From Rhodanobacter thiooxydans LCS2 (GTDB lineage Bacteria > Pseudomonadota > Gammaproteobacteria > Xanthomonadales > Rhodanobacteraceae): a stretch of DNA of 64,000 nt. The stretch covers positions 1-64,000 of the forward strand of contig NZ_AJXW01000043.1 of the NCBI RefSeq assembly GCF_000264375.1, read 5' to 3'. The position numbers and the translations under genes are program-made. Under the pieces are notes generated by a model. That model had not been told where the DNA came from. It saw only the letters and a program-made list of their open reading frames with translations, and did no database searches. Below are positions 45,118-54,127 of the stretch, piece after piece. Each line of letters begins with the position of its first letter. The first letter of the stretch is position 1.

Positions 45118-45585
45118 CGCCCGATGGCGCGGCAGTCCGCCCATGATTGCCCAACCTGCCCAACCTCTGCCCAACCTCTGCCCAACCTCCGAGGCGGCAC
45201 GCCCTATGGCGTTGCCCAACCTACCCAACCTTTTCGCGTGTCTCGCGTGTATAGACGTGCAACTGGCTTGCCCGGTTCATTTTCTATATGTGCGTAAACA
45301 GGTTGGGCAGGTTGGGCAGGTCGGGCAACACAAGCAACGACGCGGGTTCCCGCTGCCCAACCTCCATACATTGAGGTCGGGCAGGTCGGGCAAATGGCCG
45401 TGTGATGCGGTTTTCGATGGCCTGCCCGAACCTGAACGCGAACCTGAACCAAATGTTAAAAGGTACTCCCGGGGCTCGGCCGATACGGGTCATATGGCGC
45501 GCAATCTGCCGCTAGTTGCAGGGTTTGAACTTTGGTTCAGTGCACCCTTGCCCGGTTCAGTCGCGCGGTTCAGTGGGGTGCCGGC
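45118..45585. other. Non-coding region between replication and packaging genes
   Basis: A 468-base gap with no convincing gene. It contains the CCCAACC repeat cluster and, near 45269-45290, AT-richer sequence (TTCATTTTCTATATG). It likely holds an origin and/or the late promoter. The rightmost 150 bases show nothing else. Confidence 0.6.
45148..45391. repeat. Cluster of TGCCCAACC repeats in both orientations
   Basis: Forward copies TGCCCAACC start at 45148, 45157, 45168, 45179 and 45213, with a variant ACCCAACC at 45223 and another forward copy near 45355. Inverted copies GGTTGGGCA lie at 45301 and 45310, and GGTCGGGCA at 45319 and twice near 45374-45391. Spacing of 9-11 bases resembles iterons. 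Confidence 0.75.
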
Positions 45586-46152
45586 GTGAAGGAACTGAGT
45601 CAGTCCGAGTATGCAACGGCTCGCGGCGTATCGCCGGCCTACGTCACCAAGCTCAAACGGCAGGGCCGGCTGGTGCTGACGCCTGGCGGCAAGGTCAATG
45701 TCGAGGCCACCGACCGCCTGATCGAATCTACACGCGATCCGGCCCGTGGTGGTGATCGCCGGCCTGGGGCAGGGGAAGAGGCTGGCGCCGCCACGGACGC
45801 GCGAACAGCGGCTGCGCCGGGCGCACAGCGGCCAGGTGGTGGCGGGCTCCAGACGTACAAGGAAGCCGCACGGCGCGAGCGTATTGCGAAGGCCCGCATC
45901 GCCGAGCTGGAGCTCGCCGAGAAGACGGGCCAGCTGGTCCGAAAAGAGGAAGTGGCTGCGGCGATCTTCGGGCTGTCGCGGCAGGCGATGGAATCGCTCG
46001 ACGCACTGGCCGATCGTCTGGCCTCGCAGCTGGCCGCCGAGTCAGACGTGGCGCGCGTGCATGCGTTGCTGACCGAACACGCCCGCAAGATCCGCGTGGC
46101 GATGGTGGGCGCCTTGCCGGGGCTGGCGGACGCGCTGGAGAAAGCCGCCTGA
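45586..46152 (+). CDS. Terminase small subunit (Nu1-like)
   Basis: A 188-residue DNA-packaging protein. The N-terminal HTH (SQSEYATARGVSPAYVTKLK) recognises the packaging site. A Gly/Ala-rich linker then leads to helices RRERIAKARIAELELAEKTG and KEEVAAAIFGLSRQAMESLD, the usual oligomerisation part. Start GTG at 45586 gives this HTH directly; an ATG at 45532 would add an unusual tail. The stop overlaps the large-subunit start as TGATG. Confidence 0.85.
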   Translation: MKELSQSEYATARGVSPAYVTKLKRQGRLVLTPGGKVNVEATDRLIESTRDPARGGDRRPGAGEEAGAATDARTAAAPGAQRPGGGGLQTYKEAARRERIAKARIAELELAEKTGQLVRKEEVAAAIFGLSRQAMESLDALADRLASQLAAESDVARVHALLTEHARKIRVAMVGALPGLADALEKAA

Positions 46153-48137
46153 TGCTCGACCTCGACACCATCGACGTCGACCTGGCCTCCGGCACCGATG
46201 CCGTGCTGGACAGCTGGCGCCGCGGCTGGACCATCCCCGAGCCCATCACGCTGAGCGCCTGGGCAGACAAATACCGCAAGCTGCCGAAGGAAGGCAGCAG
46301 CGAGGCGGGCGACTGGTACACCAGCCGCATGCCGTTTTTGCGCGAAATCATGGATTGCCTGCACCGGGAATCCACGGTGCGCGAGATCACGATCAAGAAA
46401 TCCACGCAGGTCGGCGGCACCGAAGTCGGCATCAACTGGCTGGGCTACATCATCGAGCACGCCCCGGCGTCGGTGATGTACGTCTTGCCCACCATCGACA
46501 CCGCACGCAAGTTCAGCGAGCAGCGCCTCACCCCGGCCATCAACCTCATGCCGGTGCTGCAGGAACGCATCCCGCCCGCGCGCAGCCGCGACAGCGGCAA
46601 CACCACGCTGATGAAGAAGTTCCCCGGCGGCGTGCTGGTGCTCAGCGGGGCCAACAGCTCGGCGTCGCTCGCGTCGATGCCGATCATGTACCTGATCCTG
46701 GATGAGCTGTCGAAGTACCCCACCGACCTCGACGACCAGGGCGGCGCCGAACAACAGGCCTTGCGCCGCACATCGTCCTACGTGCGCCGGAAAGTCCTGC
46801 GCATCAGCTCGGCGACGATTAAAGATGCCTGTGCCATCAGCGCGGCCTACGACGCCGGCGACCAGAGCCGTTACTACGTGCCGTGCCCGCACTGCGCGCG
46901 CAAGCAAGTGCTGATGATTGACCAGGTCACCGACGACGGGCAGTACCTCTGCGTTGCTTGCGGACGGCTCATCGACGAGCATCACAAGACGCGCATGCTC
47001 GAGGCTGGCGAATGGATCGCACTATTCCCGGAACGCAGCGCCAGCCATCGCAGCTTTCACATCTGGTCGGCCATGGCCGCCATCGGCCTCGGTTACACCT
47101 GGCGCGAGATCGCCGACATGCGCGCCGAAGCGCGCAAGGATTCCGCCAAGGAAGTCGTGTTCGTCAACACGATCCTCGGCGAGGCCTACGAAGGTGCCAG
47201 CCAGAAGGTCGAGGCCAACGACCTGCAGCTGCGCGCCGGCAAGTGGGTGCGGCGCACCATCCCGCGCGGCGGCTTCATCGTCACCGCCGGGGTCGACGTG
47301 CAGGTCAACCGCTTCGCCGTGCAGATCGTCGCCTGGGGCCGGAACGAACAGGCCTGGATCGTCGACTACGTCGAGCTGCCCGCCGACCCCACGCGCAAAG
47401 AGGATTGGGACATCCTGTGGGACTTCCTCGCCCAGCCCGTGGCCAACGCCGCCGGCATCACCCTGCACATCAGCGCGGCGGCGGTCGACTCCGGCAACTG
47501 GACACAGGAGGTCTACAACGCCGTGCGGCCACGCCAGTCGCAGGGCGTCATGGCGATCAAGGGCAGCAAGGATGCCACCAAACCCATCATCGGCCGGGCC
47601 AGCAAGCAAGAGGTCGACACCAAAGGCCGCACCCAGCGAAAGGGCGTCAACCTGTGGATCATCGGCGTGAACTCCGCCAAAAGCACGCTCATGCAGCGTC
47701 TGCTCGGCGACACCGATCGCGACGAAGAAAGCCGCCTCATCCACTTCCCGAAAGACTTGCCGGACGACTACTACGCGATGCTCACCGCCGAACGGTTCGA
47801 CCTGGCCGCCAAGCGGTGGCTCAAGAAAAAAGGCGCCCGCAACGAAGCGTTGGACACGTTGGTCTACGCCTACGCCGCCGCGCTCAGCCCCAGCATCCGC
47901 ATCCACGTCAAGCGCGAGGCGGACTGGGCAGCCATGGAAGCCAAGCTCGAACCCGCTAACGACGACCTGTTCACTACGCGCGCGCCGCTGGCCATCGCCG
48001 CGCAGCCTCGGCCGGAAGCAACATCGACCACCGAGCAAACAGCCGTCCAGACGTCCGCTGCTGTTGTTGCACGTGGAACCCCACCTGCCGGCGCCAACCC
48101 CTTCGCCTCCCCCGACTGGCTATCCCGCCGTGACTGA
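46152..48137 (+). CDS. Terminase large subunit (GpA family)
   Basis: A 661-residue packaging motor of the lambda GpA type. The ATPase has a Walker A-like KKSTQVGGTEVGINW (about 76-90) and Walker B MYLILDELSKYP. A CPHC/CVAC zinc motif is present mid-protein (YYVPCPHCARK, YLCVACGRLI), and the C-terminal nuclease begins around VTAGVDVQVNRF. GpA phages cut at cos sites. The 3' end overlaps the Mor-like gene by 8 bases. Confidence 0.95.
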   Translation: MLDLDTIDVDLASGTDAVLDSWRRGWTIPEPITLSAWADKYRKLPKEGSSEAGDWYTSRMPFLREIMDCLHRESTVREITIKKSTQVGGTEVGINWLGYIIEHAPASVMYVLPTIDTARKFSEQRLTPAINLMPVLQERIPPARSRDSGNTTLMKKFPGGVLVLSGANSSASLASMPIMYLILDELSKYPTDLDDQGGAEQQALRRTSSYVRRKVLRISSATIKDACAISAAYDAGDQSRYYVPCPHCARKQVLMIDQVTDDGQYLCVACGRLIDEHHKTRMLEAGEWIALFPERSASHRSFHIWSAMAAIGLGYTWREIADMRAEARKDSAKEVVFVNTILGEAYEGASQKVEANDLQLRAGKWVRRTIPRGGFIVTAGVDVQVNRFAVQIVAWGRNEQAWIVDYVELPADPTRKEDWDILWDFLAQPVANAAGITLHISAAAVDSGNWTQEVYNAVRPRQSQGVMAIKGSKDATKPIIGRASKQEVDTKGRTQRKGVNLWIIGVNSAKSTLMQRLLGDTDRDEESRLIHFPKDLPDDYYAMLTAERFDLAAKRWLKKKGARNEALDTLVYAYAAALSPSIRIHVKREADWAAMEAKLEPANDDLFTTRAPLAIAAQPRPEATSTTEQTAVQTSAAVVARGTPPAGANPFASPDWLSRRD

Positions 48138-48414
48138 TTTCGTACCCGCGCAAGAACTGGTCGATGAACTGTCCCTGGCGCTCAAGGAGGCCAAGGGCAT
48201 TTCGTTCGACACCGCCGTCACCTACGTCGAGCCCATCGTGCGCCACCTGCAGCAGCAATACGGCGGTGATGAGCTGTATATCCCGCAGCCTTACGTGCGC
48301 CGCGACGTGTCCGAAATCATCGCAGCGCGCAACGGCGGCATGCCGCTCAAGCAGATCCTGCGCGACTTCAACATCAGCCGCCGCACCTACTACCGGCTGC
48401 TCAGCCAGGCCTGA
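48130..48414 (+). CDS. Mor-like transcription activator domain protein
   Basis: A 94-residue protein: an N-terminal helix (FVPAQELVDELSLALKEAKG) and a C-terminal HTH, YVRRDVSEIIAARNGGMPLK then DFNISRRTYYRLLSQA, as in the Mor/Martha-type activator domain. Start GTG at 48130 overlaps the terminase stop. A transcription factor inside a packaging operon is unusual; it may act on late transcription, but that is inference. Confidence 0.75.
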   Translation: MTDFVPAQELVDELSLALKEAKGISFDTAVTYVEPIVRHLQQQYGGDELYIPQPYVRRDVSEIIAARNGGMPLKQILRDFNISRRTYYRLLSQA

Positions 48415-48429
48415 TCCATCCGCGCGGGT

Positions 48430-48456
48430 GTGCCATCCGTCCGGTAAACGTGGCAC
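48430..48456 (+). repeat. Conserved hairpin leader, copy 1
   Basis: GTGCCA-TC-CGT-CCGGTAA-ACG-TGGCAC can fold as a bulged stem-loop. A near-identical 27-base copy lies at 54918-54944. Both end 23-24 bases before a start codon, and the sequence up to the ATG is also similar (GGCGGCGAT.CTGG). Confidence 0.75.
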
Positions 48457-48479
48457 AACAAGGCGGCGATTCTGGCCGC

Positions 48480-48740
48480 ATGTCCACCGCCACCGACATG
48501 CTTGCCCGCTACCTCGCCGCCGAGACCGCCATCCTCGGCGGGCAGGTTTACAAGTGGGGTGACCGCCAGCTCACCCGCGCGGACCTGTCGATGGTGCAGA
48601 CCGGCCGGCGCGAGTGGGAACGCAAAGTCAACGCCGAAAACCGCGGCTGCGGCCCGGTCGGCGTCAGCCTGGCCAACCTCACCGGCCAGCCGCAGGCGCC
48701 GGAAGGCGGCGAGTTCGATTACCAGTGGTACCGCGGATGA
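48480..48740 (+). CDS. gpW-like head-tail joining protein
   Basis: An 86-residue protein (STATDMLARYLAAETAILGG, KWGDRQLTRADLSMVQTGRR) resembling lambda gpW in length, helix-hairpin-helix pattern and position between terminase and portal. ATG at 48480 is 23 bases after the conserved hairpin. ATGA overlap with the portal gene. Confidence 0.7.
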   Translation: MSTATDMLARYLAAETAILGGQVYKWGDRQLTRADLSMVQTGRREWERKVNAENRGCGPVGVSLANLTGQPQAPEGGEFDYQWYRG

Positions 48741-50572
48741 GCGGGCCGAAGAAATCCGGCATGTTCGACCGCGCCATTCTGGCTGTGTCGCCGGGCTGGG
48801 CCGCCTCCCGCGCGCAATCGCGGCTGCGCGTCCAGGCCTACAACAACGCGTATGAGGCGGTGAACCATTCCCGCCTGCGCAAGCGCCAGCGCGACTTCGG
48901 CAGCGGCAACACCGTCGCCGGCCTGGCGCATCGCGAGCTGCGCGACCTTGCGCGCAACCTCGACCGCAACCACGACCTGAGCCGCGGCATCCTCAACATC
49001 CTGGTGCGCAACGTGGTCGGCGCCAACGGCATCGGCGTCGAGCCGCAGCCGCGCGACGCCAACGGCGAAATCATCCCGGCGCTCGCCCAGCAACTCAGCG
49101 AAGGCTGGGAACTGTGGAGCCGCCAGCCCGAAGTCACCGGCGAGCTGAACCGCGCGCGCGCCGAGCAGCTCATGGCGCGCACGTGGTTCCGCGACGGCGA
49201 GGGCCTGTGGCAGTACCTGGAAGGCTCCGTTGCCAAGCTCAGCCACAACACCACCGTGCCGTTTTCGCTGGAGCTGCTCGAGCCGGACCTGCTGCCGATC
49301 GACTACAACGATCCGCAGCGCAACATCAGCCAGGGTATCGAGATTGATGCCTGGGGCCGGCCGCAAGGCTACTGGGTCTACAAACAGCACCCGGGCGATC
49401 CCTTCGTCGCGCTGCCCACGCTCAAGCGCCTGCCCACCAGCGCCGTCGGCCACATCAAGCTAGTCGACCGCCTCGGCCAGCGCCGCGGCGTCAGCATGTT
49501 CGCGAGCGTGCTGTCGCGTCTGGATGACCTGAAAGACTACGAGGAAAGCGAGCGCATCGCCGCGCGCATCGCCGCGTCCATGGCCGCCGTCATCAAGAAG
49601 GGCGACGCGCAGAGCTACGACGTAGACAAGCCCAGCGCGCCGCGCCAGATGCACTTCGCCCCCGGCATGGTCTTCGACGATCTACTGCCGGGCGAAGACG
49701 TCAGCATGATCGACAGCAACCGGCCCAACCCCAACGCCGTCAACTGGCGCGACGGGCAGCTGGCCGCCATATCGTCCGGCGCCGACGTCAGCAAGAGCAG
49801 CGCCAGCAAGAACTACAACGGCACCTATTCCGCCCAGCGGCAGGAACTAGTCGAACAGTGGGGCGCGTACGCGCTGCTGCAGCAGGCCTTCATCGACCAG
49901 TTCACTAGCGAGGTCTACACGCGCTACGTCGCCGCGTGCCTGGCCGGTGGGCTCATCAAGCCGGTCAAGGGCGTCACCTTCGCCCAGCTCAGCCACGCCA
50001 TCTACATGCCGCCGGTCATGCCGTGGATTGATCCGGTGAAGGAAGTCACCGGCTGGCAGGCGCAGGAAGACCGCTGCTACATCAGCGGCGCCGAGATCGT
50101 GCGTCGCCAGGGCCGCAACCCGGCCGACGTCATCCGCAGCCAGGCGAAGTGGCAGGCCGACCTGGCCGCCGCCGGAGTCAAGACCCAGCAAGCCCCCACG
50201 GGCGCTTCGAGCAACCCGCCGCCAGCGGATGGCGGTGATAGCGCCGACGGCAATGCCGATACCGGCACCAACGATTTCCGCAAGGCCGTCGACTCGTACG
50301 GCATCGGTGTGCGCTCCGGCGTCATCACGCCGCAGGTCGAGGATGAGGATTTCTTCCGCGAGGCCGCGGGCATACCTGCAGCCGGTGCGGATGTGCGCAA
50401 GGCGTGGAGCAAGGAGCCTGTGCGCCGGCCCATCACCTTGACTGCACCGGAAGACGGTGCGGTCACCCCCGATAACCCCGCGCAGAGCAGTGGCAGTGAT
50501 GCCCCGGCCGCAGATGCACCTGCGGCCGGGGCCGGCCCGCGCGTCACCACCGAGGCAGCCACCCATGCGTAA
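48737..50572 (+). CDS. Phage portal protein (lambda type)
   Basis: A 611-residue dodecameric portal through which DNA enters the capsid. Lambda GpB-like blocks: RELRDLARNLDRNHDLSRGI, NILVRNVVGANGIGVEPQPR, MARTWFRDGEGLWQYLEG and SISSGADV-like sequence (AAISSGADVSKSSASKNYNG). The last 100 residues are Ala/Pro/Asp-rich and probably disordered. Start ATG at 48737. It overlaps the protease-capsid gene by 8 bases. Confidence 0.95.
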   Translation: MSGPKKSGMFDRAILAVSPGWAASRAQSRLRVQAYNNAYEAVNHSRLRKRQRDFGSGNTVAGLAHRELRDLARNLDRNHDLSRGILNILVRNVVGANGIGVEPQPRDANGEIIPALAQQLSEGWELWSRQPEVTGELNRARAEQLMARTWFRDGEGLWQYLEGSVAKLSHNTTVPFSLELLEPDLLPIDYNDPQRNISQGIEIDAWGRPQGYWVYKQHPGDPFVALPTLKRLPTSAVGHIKLVDRLGQRRGVSMFASVLSRLDDLKDYEESERIAARIAASMAAVIKKGDAQSYDVDKPSAPRQMHFAPGMVFDDLLPGEDVSMIDSNRPNPNAVNWRDGQLAAISSGADVSKSSASKNYNGTYSAQRQELVEQWGAYALLQQAFIDQFTSEVYTRYVAACLAGGLIKPVKGVTFAQLSHAIYMPPVMPWIDPVKEVTGWQAQEDRCYISGAEIVRRQGRNPADVIRSQAKWQADLAAAGVKTQQAPTGASSNPPPADGGDSADGNADTGTNDFRKAVDSYGIGVRSGVITPQVEDEDFFREAAGIPAAGADVRKAWSKEPVRRPITLTAPEDGAVTPDNPAQSSGSDAPAADAPAAGAGPRVTTEAATHA

Positions 50573-52910
50573 ATCCATGCTCGCCGTCGCCATGCTCGCG
50601 TCCATCGCCGCCGGCGGGCCGCGCTTCGCCGCGTTCGCCGCGCCGGCCGATGGCGGCAACCTGCCGGCCATTCGCCCGCTGATGGTGCTGCGGCCGCTGG
50701 CGGCCAGCACCACCGAATACGAGCTGCTGGTGTACGGCGACATCGGCGACAGCTGGTGGGGCGAATCCGTCACCGCGCTCAGCGTGGTGCAGCAGCTGCA
50801 GGCGCTGGATGCCGGCGTCACCCAGATCAACGTGCGCATCAACAGCTACGGCGGCAGCGTGAGCGATGGCATCGCCATCTACAACGCGCTCAAGCGGCAC
50901 AGCGCCAAGAAAGTGGTCACGGTTGACGGCGTCGCCATGTCGTCCGCCTCGCTGATCGCCATGTCCGGCGATGAAATCCAGATGCCGGCCACCAGCCTGC
51001 TGATGATCCACGCGCCGTGGGGCATGGCGCAGGGCAACGCCCAGGACATGCGCATCATGGCCGACGTGCTGGACACCTACGCCAGCGCCATGGCTGGCGC
51101 CTACGCCAACAAGACCGGCAAGCCGAACGCCGACATGCTGGCCCTGCTCAGCGACGGCGTCGACCACTACTACACCGGCGAGCAGGCCGTGGCCGAAGGC
51201 TTCGCCGACGCGCTCATCGACGCCACCGCCGACCAGGGCGACACCACCGCCGACGACAACGCCAACGCCCGCGCGGCCGGCGTCAGCCGCCTGCTGGCCG
51301 GTGCCCCCGACCACGTCCGACAGCTCGCCATCGCCGCTGCTGCGCGGCATCCGGTGGCGCTGCCCGAACAGGCCAAGCCGCGCATGCGCATGCCGGCCGG
51401 CTTCGACGCCAAGACCCTCGAACAGGCACTGGCATCCGCCAGCGGTCAACAGGCCCTCATGGCCGCACTTACCACGGCCACCACGGCCGACAACGGAGAT
51501 ACCGATATGAAACTTCGCAAGCTGTTTGCCGCGGGCTTCCGCAACAAGCTCGGCGCCGACGGCGGCGAAGGTGGTGGCGGTGTTGCCGCATCCACCGTCG
51601 CCGACGTTCATGCCGCGCTGCGCACCCGCAACGATGAAATCAAGGCCGTGCTGGAGCCGTACATGAAGCGCGACGGCGTCAGCGCGTTGTACGTCGAAGC
51701 GCTGGCCGATCCGTCCGCCACCGCCGACAGCGTGCGCGCCAAGCTGCTGCCTATCCTCGGCGCCGGCAGCGAGCCGGCCGGCTCCGGCATGCACATCGAG
51801 ATGGGTACCAGCGAGCGCGAAAAGATGCGCGCCGCCGCCGAGCAGATCCTGCTGGCCCGCCACAACGTCATCACCGGCCCGGAAGCCGCCGCCGCGCGTC
51901 AGGGCAACCCGTTCGCCCGCGCCACCCTGATGGGTATCGCCGAACACTGCGCCATGGCGGCCGGCATGAACACCCGCAGCATGGGCCGCGAAGAGTTGGC
52001 CCGCCGCGTGCTCGCCGCGCAGACCACCAGCGACTTCCCGGTGCTGCTGGAAAACGTGCTGCACAAGGTGCTCATCGGCGGCTACAACGCCACGCCGTTC
52101 ACCTGGACGCGCTTCTGCGCCACCGGCACCCTGATGGACTACCGCCCGCACGGCCGCTACCACCTGAGTTCCTTCAGTGATTTGAAGGAAACCAATGAGC
52201 ATGGCGAGTACGAAAACGGCGTGCTCGGCGACGGCGCCAAGGAAACGATCACCGGCAAGCGCAAGGGCCGCATCCTGGAGATCACCCCGGAAGTGCTCAT
52301 CAACGACGACCTCGGTGCGCTGGTGCGCGTGGCCGGCGCCCTTGGCCAGGCGGCCGGCCGCACCATCGAAAAAGACGTCTACGCCCTGTTCGCCATGAAC
52401 GGTGGCGCCGGCCCGGTCATGAGCGACATGCTGCCGCTGTTCCATGCCAATCACGGCAACATCGCCGGCACCGCGGCGGCCCCCGGCGTGGCCAGCTTCG
52501 ATGCCGCCCGCGTGCAGATGGCCAACCAGATGGACCCGGGCGGCAATGACTTCCTCGACATCATGCCGGCCATCTGGCTTGGCCCGCTGTCGCTGGGCGG
52601 CGCCGCGCGCGTCACCAACCGCTCCGAGTTCGACCCGGACGCCAGCAACAAGCTACAGCGCCCGAACATCGTGCGCGACGTGTTCAAGGACATCATCGAC
52701 ACCCCGCGCCTGTCCGGTACCGGCTGGTACGCCCTGGCCGACGCCGCCACCGAGCCGGTGTTCGAGGTCGCGTTCATGGACGGCGTGCAGACCCCGACGC
52801 TGGAACAGGAACTCAACTTCCGCACCGACGGCATCGCGTGGAAGGCCGCCCACCGCTACGGCGCCGGCGCGGTCGGCTGGCGCGGCGCGATCAAGAACGC
52901 GGGCGCGTAA
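50565..52910 (+). CDS. ClpP-like prohead protease fused to major capsid protein
   Basis: A 781-residue fusion. Residues about 50-235 are an S14/ClpP-like protease: INSYGGSVSDGIAIYNALKR, catalytic Ser in DGVAMSSASLIAMSGDEI (about 126) and His in MIHAPWG (149). Residues about 315-781 are a Mu-type HK97-fold capsid protein (TTSDFPVLLENVLHKVLIGG; DALGxxVR-like sequences; LHANHGN-type FHANHGN). Residues 236-314 form a linker/scaffold-like piece. Such fusions are known in phages. An internal ATG at 51507 with GGAG upstream lies exactly at the capsid start. Confidence 0.93.
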   Translation: MRKSMLAVAMLASIAAGGPRFAAFAAPADGGNLPAIRPLMVLRPLAASTTEYELLVYGDIGDSWWGESVTALSVVQQLQALDAGVTQINVRINSYGGSVSDGIAIYNALKRHSAKKVVTVDGVAMSSASLIAMSGDEIQMPATSLLMIHAPWGMAQGNAQDMRIMADVLDTYASAMAGAYANKTGKPNADMLALLSDGVDHYYTGEQAVAEGFADALIDATADQGDTTADDNANARAAGVSRLLAGAPDHVRQLAIAAAARHPVALPEQAKPRMRMPAGFDAKTLEQALASASGQQALMAALTTATTADNGDTDMKLRKLFAAGFRNKLGADGGEGGGGVAASTVADVHAALRTRNDEIKAVLEPYMKRDGVSALYVEALADPSATADSVRAKLLPILGAGSEPAGSGMHIEMGTSEREKMRAAAEQILLARHNVITGPEAAAARQGNPFARATLMGIAEHCAMAAGMNTRSMGREELARRVLAAQTTSDFPVLLENVLHKVLIGGYNATPFTWTRFCATGTLMDYRPHGRYHLSSFSDLKETNEHGEYENGVLGDGAKETITGKRKGRILEITPEVLINDDLGALVRVAGALGQAAGRTIEKDVYALFAMNGGAGPVMSDMLPLFHANHGNIAGTAAAPGVASFDAARVQMANQMDPGGNDFLDIMPAIWLGPLSLGGAARVTNRSEFDPDASNKLQRPNIVRDVFKDIIDTPRLSGTGWYALADAATEPVFEVAFMDGVQTPTLEQELNFRTDGIAWKAAHRYGAGAVGWRGAIKNAGA

Positions 52911-52920
52911 TCGTCCAGTG

Positions 52921-52943
52921 GTGGCGCGGGTCGCCCGCGCCAC
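52921..52943 (+). terminator. Perfect 10-bp hairpin after the capsid gene
   Basis: GTGGCGCGGG-TCG-CCCGCGCCAC, followed after nine bases by TTTT. It lies 10 bases past the capsid stop and could partly terminate or stabilise the capsid mRNA end. Confidence 0.6.
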
Positions 52944-52976
52944 TGCAGCACCTTTTCTCAGCTTCGGAGCAGTGCC

Positions 52977-53339
52977 ATGACCACGCGTTACATCAAGCCG
53001 GGCGACGCCCTCAACTACACCAACGCCAGCGGTGCCGCGATCGCCGTCAACGACATCGTCGTCGTGGGCAGCTACATCGCCGTCGCCGCCACAAACATCG
53101 CCATCGGCGCCACCGGCAGCATCCTCGGCGATGGCGTCTTCACCCTGCCCAAGAAAGCCGGCACCGCCATGCCGGCCGGTACCAAGGTCACCTGGTCGGT
53201 AGCCGACAAGGCCGTCATCGTCGGCGCCGGCGTGACCGGCGACGTGTTCGGTTGCGGCGTGGTCGTGGAAGTCGACGCTGCCAGCGCCGACCTCACCGCC
53301 CGTGTGCTGATCGACACCGGCATGGGTAGCAAGGTCTAA
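52977..53339 (+). CDS. DUF2190 capsid decoration-like protein
   Basis: A 120-residue beta-rich protein of DUF2190 type (RYIKPGDALNYTNASGAAIA at start, LPKKAGTAMPAGTKVTW mid-way). Members lie right after capsid genes and are thought to decorate or stabilise the head. Ribosome site CGGAG before the ATG. Confidence 0.85.
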   Translation: MTTRYIKPGDALNYTNASGAAIAVNDIVVVGSYIAVAATNIAIGATGSILGDGVFTLPKKAGTAMPAGTKVTWSVADKAVIVGAGVTGDVFGCGVVVEVDAASADLTARVLIDTGMGSKV

Positions 53340-53342
53340 GCC

Positions 53343-53669
53343 GTGTCGATGCGCGCCGCCTTCGCCGGTATGCACCGTGACCTGATCGCCACCATGGGCG
53401 ATCCGGCCACGTACGTGCCGGCGGCAGGCGGCAGCATCCCGCTGCTGGCCGTGCTCGACCGCAACACCGCCGAGCTGGGCGAGTACGGGCAAACGGTGGC
53501 CTACCGGCCGTCCGTCTCCGTGCTGTGTGCCGACGTGGCGCGGCCGGAGCAGGGCGACCTGGTCAACTTCACCGACCCCGACACCGGCGCCGTCGTCAGC
53601 AGCTGGCAGGTCATCCGCCCGGCCAGCGCCGACGACATGGTCGTCCAGCTGTGGGTAGCGCCGGCATGA
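53343..53669 (+). CDS. Head-tail joining protein (gpFII-like)
   Basis: A 108-residue beta-rich protein (RPSVSVLCADVARPEQGDLV, FTDPDTGAVVSSWQVIRPA) resembling lambda FII/head-tail attachment proteins in size, pattern and place. Start GTG 53343 or ATG 53349. Its last four bases overlap the next gene. Confidence 0.65.
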   Translation: MSMRAAFAGMHRDLIATMGDPATYVPAAGGSIPLLAVLDRNTAELGEYGQTVAYRPSVSVLCADVARPEQGDLVNFTDPDTGAVVSSWQVIRPASADDMVVQLWVAPA

Positions 53670-54112
53670 TCGACCTGCAGCCCAAGATCGCCATGGTGGC
53701 CGACTGGGCGCGAGCCATTCGCAAGGCCGGCGGCTACCTCACCGACATCGGTGCCAGCGTGGTCACCGAGCGCGTGGGCGGCAACGGCGACGACAACGTC
53801 GTGCTGGTGGGCGTGTTTCTCTCCGACCTCACCCCGCTCAAGACCACGCCGCAGCGCCGCGACTGGCAATTCGATATCGCCATCGAGGCCCGCGTGCCCG
53901 TGTCGTTCAAGACCGCCGAAGCCCAAACGCTGGCGGTGATCGAAGACATGGTCAAGTGCATCCCGACCAAGAAAGCCACTGCCAACGACAACCTGGCCAC
54001 GCTGGAAATCAGCGGTACCGACATCAACCGCCAGCCCGACGGCGTCCCCTACATCGTGGTGAGTGTGACCGTGCGGGGCACTTGCTACGAATTCATTTCC
54101 CAGCCCGCGTAA
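53666..54112 (+). CDS. Tail terminator/minor tail protein (gpU-like)
   Basis: A 148-residue protein: KIAMVADWARAIRKAGGYLT, VVLVGVFLSDLTPLKTTPQR and PYIVVSVTVRGTCYEFISQ fit tail-completion proteins placed just before the tail tube gene. ATG 53666. Exact role inferred from position. Confidence 0.65.
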   Translation: MIDLQPKIAMVADWARAIRKAGGYLTDIGASVVTERVGGNGDDNVVLVGVFLSDLTPLKTTPQRRDWQFDIAIEARVPVSFKTAEAQTLAVIEDMVKCIPTKKATANDNLATLEISGTDINRQPDGVPYIVVSVTVRGTCYEFISQPA

Positions 54113-54127
54113 TTCGGAGGATTCACC

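Noticed and set aside
45148-45391. CRISPR-like array
   Set aside because: Repeats are only 9 bases, occur in both orientations and have no regular 25-40 base spacers; no cas genes are near.
45118-45589. A protein encoded across the repeat region (VGQVGQVG-type peptide)
   Set aside because: The open frame is produced by the 9-base repeats; no start with ribosome site and no domain.
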